Source of the DNA: JAWLFY01 sp964462125
Lineage (GTDB): Bacteria > Planctomycetota > Planctomycetia > Pirellulales > Pirellulaceae
Direction: 5' to 3'
DNA length: 50,733 nucleotides
NCBI GenBank assembly: GCA_964462125.1
Contig: CAYWXT010000005.1
Coordinates: 1-50,733, forward strand
In this document: in pieces, positions 1 through 7,909 of the stretch
Position numbering within the stretch: position 1 is the first letter of the stretch
Layout: the number at the start of each line of letters is the position of its first letter
Notes under the pieces: model-generated
Database searches by the model: none
Told to the model about the DNA's origin: nothing
What the model saw: only the letters and a program-made list of their open reading frames with translations
Made by a program: the position numbers and the translations under genes

Positions 1-381
1 GGTGTTGGCCCCAGGGACAACAATGATCGCATTTTCACCGTGCGAGTCGACCGAGACGATCGCCACGCCGCTGGAAACGTCAGCAGTCGGCACGATCGCC
101 GTGCGGTCGATTCCCTCACGATCGAAGTTCGCCATCAACCGCTCGGCAAAGGCATCGCCCCCGACGCGGCCGATCATCACCGTCTCCCCTCCGGCCCGTG
201 CAGCGGCAACCGCCTGGTTGGCTCCTTTCCCGCCAGGAAACTCGGCTGCCGAGGCCTCCGCAATGACCGTTTCCCCCGGCGCCGGAAGATGGTCGGTGCG
301 GACGACCAGGTCCATGTTCACCGAGCCGAGCACCACGACCCGGGGTGGTGAGGGAGAAAGCGGGGGGGGATGTTGCGGCAT
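1..381 (-). CDS. rbsK: Ribokinase, N-terminal part (cut by window edge)
   Basis: PfkB-family sugar kinase, most like ribokinase, which phosphorylates D-ribose to ribose-5-phosphate in the cytoplasm. The 127 residues visible hold the family N-terminal signatures: a first beta strand VVVLGSVNMDLVV, then LPAPGETV, then the substrate-binding GGKGANQAVAAARAG stretch, then MIGRVGGDAF. The ATP-binding C-terminal half with the catalytic Asp lies outside the window. The ATG at 381 is chosen because it leaves a short Pro-rich leader before the first strand; a later start is possible. A DUF2007 gene ends 63 bases upstream on the same strand, so the two may be co-transcribed. Ribokinase is favoured over other PfkB kinases by the NMD and GGKGANQ motifs; the sugar is inferred. 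Confidence 0.9.
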   Translation of the reverse strand, partial: MPQHPPPLSPSPPRVVVLGSVNMDLVVRTDHLPAPGETVIAEASAAEFPGGKGANQAVAAARAGGETVMIGRVGGDAFAERLMANFDREGIDRTAIVPTADVSSGVAIVSVDSHGENAIIVVPGANT

Positions 382-444
382 CGTCTGCGTCACTCCAAAT
401 CTGCCCGTAGCCGATCTGCCCTCAGCCGGTTTGCCGTCAGCGGA

Positions 445-726
445 TCAGCGGTCGGTCGGCTTCCCGACATCGATTTGCGACCAGTCGACCGCGGCGTCTT
501 CGCCAGGCTTCAACTCGTCCAATACCTTCTCAGCGGCGGCCCGGTCGCACTCGAAGACATTCACCGCCACCCAGCCCGGGGCCTCGGCCTTGAACCCGGC
601 GGTGTACTGGCCAGTCAACACCGAACGGATCCCCGCATCCCGCAGGGCATCGGCAATCATTGCTGCCAGCGGTTCGGTGGGCCGCGACGTCAGCCGGACC
701 ATCTTCTCGTCAGCGCGTTCTGTCAT
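445..726 (-). CDS. DUF2007 putative signal-transducing protein
   Basis: Small soluble 93-residue protein matching the DUF2007 (putative prokaryotic signal transducing protein) pattern: a strand VRLTSRP, a helix with AAMIADALRDAGI, then VLTGQYTAG, and a final strand-helix WVAVNVFECDRAAAEKVLDEL. Family members are ferredoxin-fold-like modules without a known reaction, so only the family is assigned. It precedes the ribokinase gene by 63 bases on the same strand and probably shares its transcript. The ATG at 726 sits 15 bases after a copy of the dispersed 16-mer repeat (742-757). No clear Shine-Dalgarno sequence is visible. Confidence 0.75.
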   Translation of the reverse strand: MTERADEKMVRLTSRPTEPLAAMIADALRDAGIRSVLTGQYTAGFKAEAPGWVAVNVFECDRAAAEKVLDELKPGEDAAVDWSQIDVGKPTDR

Positions 727-741
727 GGCACACTCATCTCA

Positions 742-757
742 GGGCAGGGCAGGAGAG
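742..757 (-). repeat. Dispersed 16-mer repeat, copy 1
   Basis: On the minus strand this reads CTCTCCTGCCCTGCCC, one mismatch from the CTCCCCTGCCCTGCCC unit found exactly at 13439-13454 and 27127-27142. It lies just 5' of the DUF2007 start. Confidence 0.6.
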
Positions 758-871
758 CGGGGGGGGCAGGAAATCGAGTTGGCCCGCAGCCCCATCCAAT
801 GAAGAAGGGACTGCTGACATTGTAGGCGATCCAGTGTCGTTCGACCGTCAACGATCAGGGCGGTCGTCCGT

Positions 872-906
872 GATGAGGCCAGCGATGAGGCCAGCGATGT
901 GGCCAG
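872..906. repeat. 12-bp tandem repeat, about 2.9 copies
   Basis: Unit GATGAGGCCAGC occurs twice exactly (872-883, 884-895) and a third time with one change and one base short (896-906). It sits in the 315-base divergent gap between the DUF2007 gene and the exported protein at 1042, 65 bases upstream of the sigma-54-type site. The rest of the gap shows no gene. Confidence 0.8.
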
Positions 907-970
907 GGAAGAGAACGTTCGGCGGGGGGCGGCATGATGGCGTCTCGAAAATCAAGCGCCGTCCAGCAGC

Positions 971-986
971 TGGCACATCGTTTGCT
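971..986 (+). promoter_or_regulatory. Candidate sigma-54 (-24/-12) promoter
   Basis: TGGCACATCGTTTGCT matches the RpoN consensus TGGCAC-N5-TTGC with GG at 972-973 and GC at 984-985, the required 10-base separation. Transcription would start near 997, about 45 bases before the ATG at 1042. A promoter of this type needs an AAA+ activator; its binding site is not identified, though a 12-bp tandem repeat lies about 65 bases upstream. The match is by eye, and one chance match of this quality in 50 kb is possible. Confidence 0.6.
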
Positions 987-1041
987 TTCGTGCCCTTTTG
1001 ATTCGCCCTCGTTCGTCATGAAGAAGCTCCGGAGTGACAAG

Positions 1042-1695
1042 ATGGACAAGACCAGACTCGTAATGTTCGTTGCCGGCTTCGTGTTGGCCGGGTGGCTGGC
1101 GCCTTCGCTCGCCTCGGCCCAGTTTATCGGCGGGTTTTGGCAGGGCCGCGCCGCGACCGCTGGCGAAAGCCACGCCCGCGGGTTCGCGGATGTCATTCGT
1201 TCCCATAGCGAGGCCCAGCTCCGTGGGGCGATGGCGGCCCGGGAATTTGAAGAGGCGAGGCGAAGTTACCTGGAAAATCGTGAGTTCGCCGCCCGCAGTT
1301 ATATTGAGCGGCGACGGCTTCGGGATGAGTACCGGGAGTCGGGTTACAGCTCGCGTTTCCCGAACAAGGAAAAACTAGCCGCCTATGTCGAATCGCGTCG
1401 GCTCGCGCCGCTGACGAGCTCCGAGTTTGACGAGACGTCGGGAGAAGTCGCCTGGCCGTTGCCGCTCGCCCTGCCGCAAGACGAGGAGACTCGCCAGCAG
1501 GTGTCGGAAATGTGCCGGAAGTGGGCTCGTGATGAGGGGTTGGAACCGGAGGAAATCATGGAGCTTTCCGAGCTGCTCCGCGAGTGGCGAAACGATCTCG
1601 CCGAGCGGCGTGATTCCCTTTCGGATAGTGAGTTTTCATATGCCGCACGGTTTTTGGGACGTCTCGACGCGCACCTCAAAGGCGATTTCGAATGA
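1042..1695 (+). CDS. Exported Arg/Glu-rich helical protein, unknown function
   Basis: I do not recognise a family. The 217-residue product starts with a typical Sec signal peptide (hydrophobic residues 6-22, likely cleavage after ASA at residue 26). The mature part is highly charged and predicted helical, with a long Glu/Arg/Tyr-rich stretch (EEARRSYLENREFAARSYIE) suggesting a coiled coil. The start at 1042 is preferred over the in-frame ATG at 1018 because GGAG at 1031-1034 is correctly spaced and the signal peptide then begins at the first residue. The stop overlaps the start of the HEAT-repeat gene by four bases (ATGA, 1692-1695), so the two products are translated together and probably act in the same place outside the cytoplasmic membrane. 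A sigma-54-type site lies upstream. Confidence 0.75.
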   Translation: MDKTRLVMFVAGFVLAGWLAPSLASAQFIGGFWQGRAATAGESHARGFADVIRSHSEAQLRGAMAAREFEEARRSYLENREFAARSYIERRRLRDEYRESGYSSRFPNKEKLAAYVESRRLAPLTSSEFDETSGEVAWPLPLALPQDEETRQQVSEMCRKWARDEGLEPEEIMELSELLREWRNDLAERRDSLSDSEFSYAARFLGRLDAHLKGDFE

Positions 1696-3413
1696 AAATG
1701 TTAACTGCTAGCTTTCAATCGGTCCGCGGGTTGGCCTTCGCGTTTCCCGTGCTCGTGTGCATCAGTGGCACACTTTTGATCGAACCGTCCGCGGCGACGG
1801 CGCAAGGCGACGCCGATCGGCAACCACCAACGACACCGGATGCGTCGGCATTGGCGAACCAGTTGTCCGCCAGCGATCCGGCCCAACGGCGGCGGGCAGC
1901 CCGGGAACTGGGACAGCTTGGCCCCGAGGCCGCAACGGCGATCCCGAATTTGCTCCGCGCCCTGGGCGATCAAGACCGGATGGTTCGCCTGCATGCCGCC
2001 GATGCGGTGGGCAAAATCGGCGAACGCAGCGACGAGGTGGTCAAGGCGTTGATGCAGACCGTCGGCGACCCCGACCCGCAAATCCGTCTCGTCGCGGTGG
2101 AATCGATCCGGGAATTGGTCCCGAATCCCGCCGAGCTCGTCCCACTGGCGGCGGAATTGCTCGAGCAAGAAGACCAGATGCTCGCCAGCCGGGCGGTCGA
2201 AACAATCATCATGCGGGGCGAAGAGGCCGTTCCGTTTTTAACCGAAGCGTTGAAGAACGACCAAGCCGCCTACTGGGCCTGCCTTGCGATCGAAGAACTC
2301 GGTGAGACCGCCAGCGCGACGGCGCCGCAACTGCAATCGCTGCTGTCCACCACCGACGACCCATCGCTAAAGATCCAGGCGATCCTGGCGCTGGCAAGCA
2401 TCGGCTCCGAGGGGCAAATCGCCAAAGCGGAGATTCTCGAGGCACTGCGTTCAGATGCCGACGACTCGATCAAGGCGGCCGCCGTGTTCGCCGCGGGAAT
2501 GCTCGGCATGAGCGAAGCCCAAGAACGCCTTGAGGCCGAGCAACAGAGCGAAAATGAACTGGTGGCGATGCTTTCGACCTGGGCGCTGGCCAAGCTGGAG
2601 CCGGCCGATCGCGCCCGGATGGAGGCGGCCGTGAAGGAGCTGGTCGGTGGCCTGCGCAGTGAATATGCGACGATCCGCTTGGCCGCGGTGAAAGGGATCG
2701 ACTCACTCCCGCTGCCAGCCGACCTTGCTGTCTCGAAACTGGCCGAGTCCCTTGACGAAGAGGATCCTGTGGTCGCCTTCAACGTCGTCGATGCCCTCGC
2801 TCGACTCGGTGAGCCAGCTGCGGCCACGGCGGGGGAAGCGTTGGCCGCACCCGAACGACGCGAGCTCGCGGTGCAGGTGCTGCAGCGGCTTGGTCCGGCG
2901 GCGACAGAGGCGGTTCCCCAAATCGTCGATGCGCTGCAGGAGGCGAGCGGAGCCTTCCGTGAAAATCTGCAAGTCGCCCTGCGGCGGATCGGCCCCGATG
3001 CAGCCCCGGCAATCGACGAACTGATCCGCTCCCTGGAGGATCCCGACCAGGAGGTGCGCACCAGCGCGTTACTGGCACTCGGAAGTATCGGCCCGTCAGC
3101 CGCAGCGGCGAAAGGGAAGCTACTTGAATCGCTGGACCAGCATAACGACCGTTTCGAGCAGATCGTCACCGCTTGGGCTACCGCCAACATCGCCCCCGAG
3201 GACGAACGTGTCGCCGAAGCGGTCGTTCCCGTGCTGATCGATGGGTTGAGCTTTCCCAACCGACTGGTTCAGGCCGAAGCCGCCGCCGCGCTGGGACATC
3301 TGGGCGCGGGCGCCCGGCCCGCCCTGGACCGGTTGCAAGAATTAGCGGACGCCCCAGACACCGCCGACGACGTGCGAGAGCACGCGGCGCAAGCGATCGA
3401 AGCGATCCGCTGA
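1692..3413 (+). CDS. Exported HEAT-repeat protein
   Basis: A 573-residue protein with an N-terminal hydrophobic signal peptide (about residues 10-37, ending SAATA) followed by tandem HEAT/PBS-lyase-type repeats to the C-terminus. Repeat signatures recur about every 30-40 residues, for example RRRAARELGQLGPEA, VRLHAADAVGKIG, IRLVAVESIRELV, IQAILALASIG, VRTSALLALGSIGP and VQAEAAAALGHLG. Such solenoids are binding scaffolds; no catalytic motif is seen. The ATG lies in the stop of the upstream gene (ATGA), a sign of translational coupling with the exported coiled-coil-like protein, which is a plausible partner. It ends 125 bases before the convergent PEP-CTERM gene. The ligand is unknown. Confidence 0.85.
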   Translation: MKMLTASFQSVRGLAFAFPVLVCISGTLLIEPSAATAQGDADRQPPTTPDASALANQLSASDPAQRRRAARELGQLGPEAATAIPNLLRALGDQDRMVRLHAADAVGKIGERSDEVVKALMQTVGDPDPQIRLVAVESIRELVPNPAELVPLAAELLEQEDQMLASRAVETIIMRGEEAVPFLTEALKNDQAAYWACLAIEELGETASATAPQLQSLLSTTDDPSLKIQAILALASIGSEGQIAKAEILEALRSDADDSIKAAAVFAAGMLGMSEAQERLEAEQQSENELVAMLSTWALAKLEPADRARMEAAVKELVGGLRSEYATIRLAAVKGIDSLPLPADLAVSKLAESLDEEDPVVAFNVVDALARLGEPAAATAGEALAAPERRELAVQVLQRLGPAATEAVPQIVDALQEASGAFRENLQVALRRIGPDAAPAIDELIRSLEDPDQEVRTSALLALGSIGPSAAAAKGKLLESLDQHNDRFEQIVTAWATANIAPEDERVAEAVVPVLIDGLSFPNRLVQAEAAAALGHLGAGARPALDRLQELADAPDTADDVREHAAQAIEAIR

Positions 3414-3538
3414 AGGAATTCGTACCACCACGCCTGTGGCGACAACGAACCCTTCGACGCGAACCGCTTCGATGCCGCTGCCCCAGGGTGCTTGCCCCAC
3501 ACCCCCTGCGGCAGCAAATCGTTGGTCTCCAGCTCCGC

Positions 3539-4324
3539 TCAAGGAGCTCTGCCGAATCGCTCCCCACCGAACCGGTCGATCGATCGCCGACGGGGATGTC
3601 GGTGGGCGGCGACGCCGCAGCCGAGCAGACTCGCCCCCACGCTGAAGATGGCCAGCGATGAGGGCTCGGGAACCGATGGAACCGACAGGTCTTCCGAGGT
3701 CGGCGAGCCCGGTTCGTATTCAATCGTCAATCTCTGAGTTCCTCCCCCTTTCGGAATTCCAGAGAACGCGCCCCCGAACAGGTAACCCTCCGAACTCGCG
3801 ACACGCCCGCCAACGGAAAAGTAGTCACCCGAGGCATACTGCAGATCGTTCAGGGCATCCGAATCGAGCGACATCACGAGCAACTCAGTACTGTCGGCCG
3901 CAAGAACCTCGTACGTCCCATACAAAGTTCCCGTGCCGAGATCCTGAAAGATGTCTGTCCGCCCCGAGCCTCCAGCATTCAGTTCCGCCACCGGGGTTGA
4001 AACATCGAACAACGAATACTGCTTGGGGAAACTTTCCGTTGAGTGAAAACGGGTGACCTCAAGCGTCGCGGCGGTGATCGTTTTGTCTGAAAAGTCGAAC
4101 GATCCCAGATCGAAGCTGAAGAAGTTTCGATATTGATCGTAGGAGCCAGCGAAATACCCCGGGTTTGTCCCCGTCGATTCCCCTTCGTCACTCCACCAGC
4201 CTTGGTTCTTGTCACCAGTCAAAGGGCTCTCGGAGGTCTCCGTGATGATCACCCCCCCATGAGCCTGCCCCGCCGTGACGAACAGCAGCACCGCACTCGC
4301 CACTACCCATTGAATCGCCCTCAT
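3539..4324 (-). CDS. PEP-CTERM sorting domain protein
   Basis: A 261-residue exported protein. It begins with a Sec signal peptide (MRAIQWVVASAVLLFVTAGQ, cleavage near AHG) and carries near the C-terminus the tripartite PEP-CTERM signal: VPEPSS, a hydrophobic segment of about 18 residues, and the basic run HRHPRRR. Exosortase normally processes such proteins for surface or matrix display; no exosortase gene is in the window. The body is beta-rich and resembles the DNRLRE-type jelly-roll found in planctomycete surface proteins (NFFSFDLGSFDFSDKTITAA, TLEVTRFHS), but that call is tentative. An unusual 13-residue tail follows the basic run. The ATG at 4324 is chosen because AGAGGGG precedes it; a longer reading to 4429 adds only unlikely basic residues before the signal peptide. 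Confidence 0.85.
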   Translation of the reverse strand: MRAIQWVVASAVLLFVTAGQAHGGVIITETSESPLTGDKNQGWWSDEGESTGTNPGYFAGSYDQYRNFFSFDLGSFDFSDKTITAATLEVTRFHSTESFPKQYSLFDVSTPVAELNAGGSGRTDIFQDLGTGTLYGTYEVLAADSTELLVMSLDSDALNDLQYASGDYFSVGGRVASSEGYLFGGAFSGIPKGGGTQRLTIEYEPGSPTSEDLSVPSVPEPSSLAIFSVGASLLGCGVAAHRHPRRRSIDRFGGERFGRAP

Positions 4325-4418
4325 TGCCCCTCTTCTCCCGTTCTGTCGGTTCGAGCAACGGCTCCACTGCAGAGCCGTTCCGGCATGCCCCGAAGGGAGG
4401 CCGCCTTTCTGGCGACGA

Positions 4419-4446
4419 AATTTAGACAAACTGAGGGATGTGTCAA
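4419..4446 (-). promoter_or_regulatory. Sigma-70-type promoter for the PEP-CTERM gene
   Basis: On the minus strand a perfect TTGACA (-35, 4441-4446) is followed after 16 bases by TAAATT (-10, 4419-4424). This leaves a leader of about 85 bases to the ATG at 4324. The -35 is ideal and the -10 is four of six. Confidence 0.5.
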
Positions 4447-4537
4447 CCTGTTCAGTGAAAAAAATGGAGAAATGTTCAGCGTCCGTTGTCAGCCGATCGC
4501 GATTCCCAGTCGCGCTCAGCGAATCGACGCGCGATCG

Positions 4538-5245
4538 TCAACGTGACCATTCCGGCGGCCCGATCCCCTTCAGGCGGTCGGCTTCCCCGGGCTCGGGCGG
4601 CGTTTGCCCCAACACAACATCGAACTTCGCCGCCAATTCGCCGATCTTCGAATCGGGCAGCGGTTTGAATTCAACCAACAACCGTTCTCGGGCTGCTTCG
4701 TCACGTACTTGGCGAAACACGCCGTCGCGTTCGTTCTGCGGATGCCCTTGGATCAGCAGTTGCGTTGTGAAGATGCGCCGCCCGGACTGGCTGATCCCGA
4801 CGTGAATATGCGGTGTCCGACCGGGGTAGGGGACCGGCTTGATCGTGCGGAAGTAATAACGCCCGTCGGCGCCGGTCACAAAGCGGCCGTAACCCTGAAA
4901 GTTTTCGTCCGCCATCGACTTTCGGTCGTCGGCGGTATGCAGGTAGACCCCGTTGCCGTCGACCTGCCAGATCTCGACAAAGGCATTGCGGATCGGTTGG
5001 CCATCCGGCCCCACAACGCGGCCACTCAAGTGGGTGATTTCGCCGATCGCCGGGGTGAGCGAATCGTTCATTACGATCAGGTCGTTATCGGTGTCGAGCG
5101 GTAGCTTGTCGGGATAGAAAGGACCTTCGGTCAACGAAGGGGTCGCCGCGAGTTCCGCGGCCAACAGGCCAGGAACCTGCCACGCAGCGGTCAAAAAACC
5201 TGCCGATTGCAAAAAGCGTCGGCGTGCCGGGGACATTGTCATCAT
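4538..5245 (-). CDS. Intradiol ring-cleavage dioxygenase, Tat-exported
   Basis: A 235-residue member of the intradiol dioxygenase family (protocatechuate 3,4-dioxygenase / catechol 1,2-dioxygenase), which uses non-haem Fe(III) and O2 to open catechol rings between the hydroxyls. The four iron ligands can be placed: Tyr101 (in GNGVYLH), Tyr140 (in KPVPYPG), His146 and His148 (in TPHIHVG), with the conserved Arg143. The FQGYGRF and RTIKP family signatures are present. The N-terminus has a twin-arginine-like leader (ARRRFLQSAGF) with a hydrophobic stretch, so export in folded form is likely. AAGGAG stands just before the first two ATGs (5245 and 5242); either may be used. The gene is solitary rather than a pcaGH pair. 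The exact catechol substrate is not deducible. Confidence 0.88.
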   Translation of the reverse strand: MMTMSPARRRFLQSAGFLTAAWQVPGLLAAELAATPSLTEGPFYPDKLPLDTDNDLIVMNDSLTPAIGEITHLSGRVVGPDGQPIRNAFVEIWQVDGNGVYLHTADDRKSMADENFQGYGRFVTGADGRYYFRTIKPVPYPGRTPHIHVGISQSGRRIFTTQLLIQGHPQNERDGVFRQVRDEAARERLLVEFKPLPDSKIGELAAKFDVVLGQTPPEPGEADRLKGIGPPEWSR

Positions 5246-5379
5246 TCACTCCTTCTTTATGGACCATCGGATGGGAACAACCGATATTCTACCGAATCCC
5301 TTTCGGTGCCGGCCGAGTTTCATCAGTTGCTCGATCGACGTGACCCATCTGTTCGCCCAGAACCCCAAATGACAAACGG

Positions 5380-5853
5380 ATGAGGATTGTGTTGCAGCGG
5401 GTGAGCGAAGCCCGGGTGGAGGTAGAGGGTCAGATCGTCGGCGAGATCGATCGCGGTTTGTTGGCGCTGGTCGGGGTAGGGCAGGGCGATACGGAAAGCG
5501 AAGCAGCGTGGCTGGCGGACAAGACGGTGGAGCTGAGGATCTTTGCCGATGAGGCGGGCAAGATGAATCGCTCGCTGATCGATGTCGGCGGCGCGCTGTT
5601 GGCGGTCAGCCAGTTCACGTTGCTTGGCGACTGTCGCAAGGGTCGCCGCCCTGCATTCATTACCGCCGCGCCGCCGGAGGAAGCGAATCGGCTCTATGAA
5701 CTCTATGCCGATCACATCGCCCGCCGCGGGGTGCCGGTGGAGCGGGGCGTGTTCGCCGCGGACATGCAAGTGAGTTTGACCAACGATGGCCCCGTGACGC
5801 TGGTGATTGACCGGGAAGGAGACCTGCGTCGTCCTGCCCATGGTCGCGCATGA
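5380..5853 (+). CDS. dtd: D-aminoacyl-tRNA deacylase
   Basis: Hydrolyses D-amino acids (and Gly) from mischarged tRNA in the cytoplasm, keeping D-residues out of protein. The 157-residue product has the standard DTD length and its two signature motifs: SQFTLLGD, bearing the Ser-Gln-Phe-Thr motif, and NDGPVTLVID, bearing the cross-subunit Gly-cis-Pro motif. The N-terminal MRIVLQRVSEARVEVEG is typical. The stop codon (5851-5853) directly abuts the stop of the convergent AhpD-like gene (5854-5856), with no bases between, so no separate terminator can lie there. Confidence 0.95.
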   Translation: MRIVLQRVSEARVEVEGQIVGEIDRGLLALVGVGQGDTESEAAWLADKTVELRIFADEAGKMNRSLIDVGGALLAVSQFTLLGDCRKGRRPAFITAAPPEEANRLYELYADHIARRGVPVERGVFAADMQVSLTNDGPVTLVIDREGDLRRPAHGRA

Positions 5854-7308
5854 TCACCATTCCAACGTCAAGCCGGCAGCTTCGGTGACTCGGTTGAAGG
5901 CAGCGAGATGGCCCACGTAGCGGACCGCCTGCGTCACCGCTGCGGGGCCGGCCGCGTCGACCGCTCGAGCTACGTCGTCGTCGGTCAATACCACAGGTGA
6001 CGCCGCCAGATTCTTCGCCACACGATAGAGAGTTCTGTCACGTGGACTGGCGTCGGACCAATCACCATCGAGTGCGGCAATCTGTTCATCCGATTGCCCC
6101 AATTCCTGTAAGCGGCGCTGGGCGTGGCCGATGGCGTACCAAGATCGATCGCCGCGGGCAACGATCCAGCTCAGTTGTGCCTTGAGCAGCGGCGTCAGGT
6201 CACGGTTATTCTCGAGCTCTAAAACACCGCGCGCTCGACTCACACCTTCGTGCGGTGACTGAGCCAGCAGTCGCATCCAGTTCCAGACCGGTTGATCTTC
6301 CTGCGGTTCCAATGACAGTCGCTGGCGCGCGGTTGCCTCATCAAGCAGGGGCAGACGCGACGACCGCTGCCGACAAATCTGCAGATGGTGCTCGACCTTG
6401 CTGTAGGGAACGTGGGGAGGCCGGCGAGCGATCGTAGCCGTGGTGGGTTTGCCCGAGTCGGGGTCAAAGTGAACCGGTGCAACTCGCGTAACGTGACGTT
6501 TGTATGCGTCCGGGGTCGCGGTCAAATACGAGCCGTGGGGAAGCGACTCCAGGGCGGGATCACTGTCGGCATCGACTGCCCGGGACCGTACAAGCCGCGA
6601 GTAACCTCCTTCATCGGCGCGCTGGGGAACGCCAGCACCTTCCTTCCAGCGATTGATTGAATTGTTCCAGCTCATGGAGAGGATCATTTCCAGAATCTGC
6701 AGATCGGTGTAATGGTCTCTCAGCGAATCGATATCCTCGTCGCGAAGTTGGTGCGGTTCCAAGGTGAATTTTTTGGCGAACGCATAGGCCGCTTGCTCGG
6801 CAGGGGCGAACACAGACCAATCGCCGTCCAACGCAGCGATTCGCTGTTCGCTACGACCGGCCCCCAGCAATTTTGTTTCTTGATGGCCCAAACAATAATG
6901 GCAGTTGTTGATGCGAGAGACGAGCCAGAACAGTTCGACTTTGAACCCGTAGTCAAGGGGTTGCGGCGGGTCTTCGTCGCGCGTGCCGGGGCCAACCGAT
7001 GGGTTCGCTCGTCCACGACCTCGCGAGCGGCCACGCCAACCCGATGATCCACCATCGAGGTAGTGATATCGCAAGCGTGACTCGTAGCTATCCGCGGCGT
7101 CCCTCAGTTGTTCGCGATCGGCTGCGGTGAGTTCGGGGAGGGGAATGCGAGGACTTCGCTGCTTGACTTCCTCCAGCCGCTCCTTCATTTCAGGACGTGT
7201 CAATGGTATCGGGCGCGGCGTGTCTGTTGATTCCGAAGTCGTTTGTGCTTGCAGGACACCCGCAATCGACAGCATCGCTGCTAGAGAAAGTAATAGTTGT
7301 GAGCGCAT
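5854..7308 (-). CDS. Secreted tandem AhpD-like (carboxymuconolactone decarboxylase-like) protein
   Basis: A 484-residue protein with a Sec signal peptide (residues 1-22, ending LQAQ) and two AhpD-like alkylhydroperoxidase helical domains. Domain one has the active CxxC with following His (Cys136, Cys139, His142, in NNCHYCLGHQ), then the family helix with AALDGDWSVF. Domain two repeats the layout (GHAQRRLQELG, AALDGDWSDA) but the corresponding site reads SWYAIGH, so both cysteines are lost. Domain one may therefore be the redox unit and domain two structural. The start at 7308 is chosen from a well-spaced GGAG and the signal peptide; a longer in-frame start at 7368 lacks both. The substrate is unknown, and planctomycete copies are usually annotated only as CMD-family. 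Confidence 0.82.
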   Translation of the reverse strand: MRSQLLLSLAAMLSIAGVLQAQTTSESTDTPRPIPLTRPEMKERLEEVKQRSPRIPLPELTAADREQLRDAADSYESRLRYHYLDGGSSGWRGRSRGRGRANPSVGPGTRDEDPPQPLDYGFKVELFWLVSRINNCHYCLGHQETKLLGAGRSEQRIAALDGDWSVFAPAEQAAYAFAKKFTLEPHQLRDEDIDSLRDHYTDLQILEMILSMSWNNSINRWKEGAGVPQRADEGGYSRLVRSRAVDADSDPALESLPHGSYLTATPDAYKRHVTRVAPVHFDPDSGKPTTATIARRPPHVPYSKVEHHLQICRQRSSRLPLLDEATARQRLSLEPQEDQPVWNWMRLLAQSPHEGVSRARGVLELENNRDLTPLLKAQLSWIVARGDRSWYAIGHAQRRLQELGQSDEQIAALDGDWSDASPRDRTLYRVAKNLAASPVVLTDDDVARAVDAAGPAAVTQAVRYVGHLAAFNRVTEAAGLTLEW

Positions 7309-7382
7309 CGGAGTCTCCAATATCGGGTAATGGCTGGGGTAAAAGTGAATGGGGTAAACGAGACGCATGGTTCGGCGGTTGA

Positions 7383-7772
7383 TCAGCGGTCTTCCCGAGC
7401 GATCGTTTGTGCCGGGGCGGTGGTGACGAGATAGGTGACATCGCGGCGGGTGACGCGCTGGGAGTCTCGAGAATGATGAAGGGTCACATGGAAGCGCGCA
7501 TTGGTCCCGATCATCTCACCGTCTCCATGCAGTTCGAAACTCTGGAGTTGCTGACCGCCGTACCAAAGATCCTCGGTGACGTAGACCGGTGGCTTCTTCG
7601 TCCGTTGCTCATCAAGCGACTCCCCGGCGACCCATGCATTCAGTGTTTTGGTCAGCAGTTGCCGCGCTTCGGAGACGTCGGAAAATGGCGCCGTCGTCGG
7701 TTGGCAGCCGGCACTTAGGCCTGCGGCAACGCCAAGCCAGAGCGGAAGCCATCGAACCTCGAGAGCAATCAA
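7383..7772 (-). CDS. Small lipoprotein coupled to a DUF1559 remnant
   Basis: A 129-residue protein with a lipoprotein signal peptide: hydrophobic residues 9-20 and lipobox LSAGC with Cys23 as the likely lipidated residue. The rest is a small beta-rich domain (YVTEDLWYGGQQLQSFELHG, FHVTLHHSRD, DVTYLVTTAPA) of no family I know. The start codon is TTG at 7772, supported by a strong GGAGGTGA directly upstream and by the lipobox position. This TTG overlaps the TGA of the DUF1559 remnant (TTGA, 7769-7772). DUF1559 genes followed by a short lipoprotein gene are common in planctomycetes, so this gene was probably the second of such a pair. Whether it is still expressed after decay of its partner is unclear. 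Confidence 0.7.
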   Translation of the reverse strand: MIALEVRWLPLWLGVAAGLSAGCQPTTAPFSDVSEARQLLTKTLNAWVAGESLDEQRTKKPPVYVTEDLWYGGQQLQSFELHGDGEMIGTNARFHVTLHHSRDSQRVTRRDVTYLVTTAPAQTIAREDR

Positions 7773-7909
7773 AGGTCACCTCCGGAAATGGATTCGTTGC
7801 CATTCCGCGTCCCCAGCGCCCGCCACACGCGTAAGTCGACCGAATCGGACACCAGATTGGCTGAGCCATCACAGCGGGCGACCATGACGCCACCGGTGTG
7901 ATTGCTTTT
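7769..7909 (-). pseudogene. C-terminal remnant of a DUF1559 (pilin-like) gene
   Basis: The minus-strand reading SNHTGGVMVARCDGSANLV, then DSVDLRVWRALGTRNG, then ESISGGDL and a stop, matches the conserved C-terminus of planctomycete DUF1559 proteins (normally SxHPGGVNVLFADGSVRFI, then DSxDLxVWRALGTRxGGE). Full members run to about 300 residues and begin with a type II secretion/pilin methylation motif (FTLVELLVV). Nothing of that kind is found in the 250 bases upstream, and the reading stays open only to 7963, giving 64 codons. I read this as a 5'-deleted pseudogene. The stop TGA overlaps the TTG start of the next gene. Confidence 0.75.

Noticed and set aside
2..802. Long plus-strand open frame opposite the ribokinase and DUF2007 genes
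   Set aside because: Low-complexity Ser/Thr/Ala/Pro sequence with no motifs; it is the mirror of two recognisable minus-strand genes in high-GC DNA.
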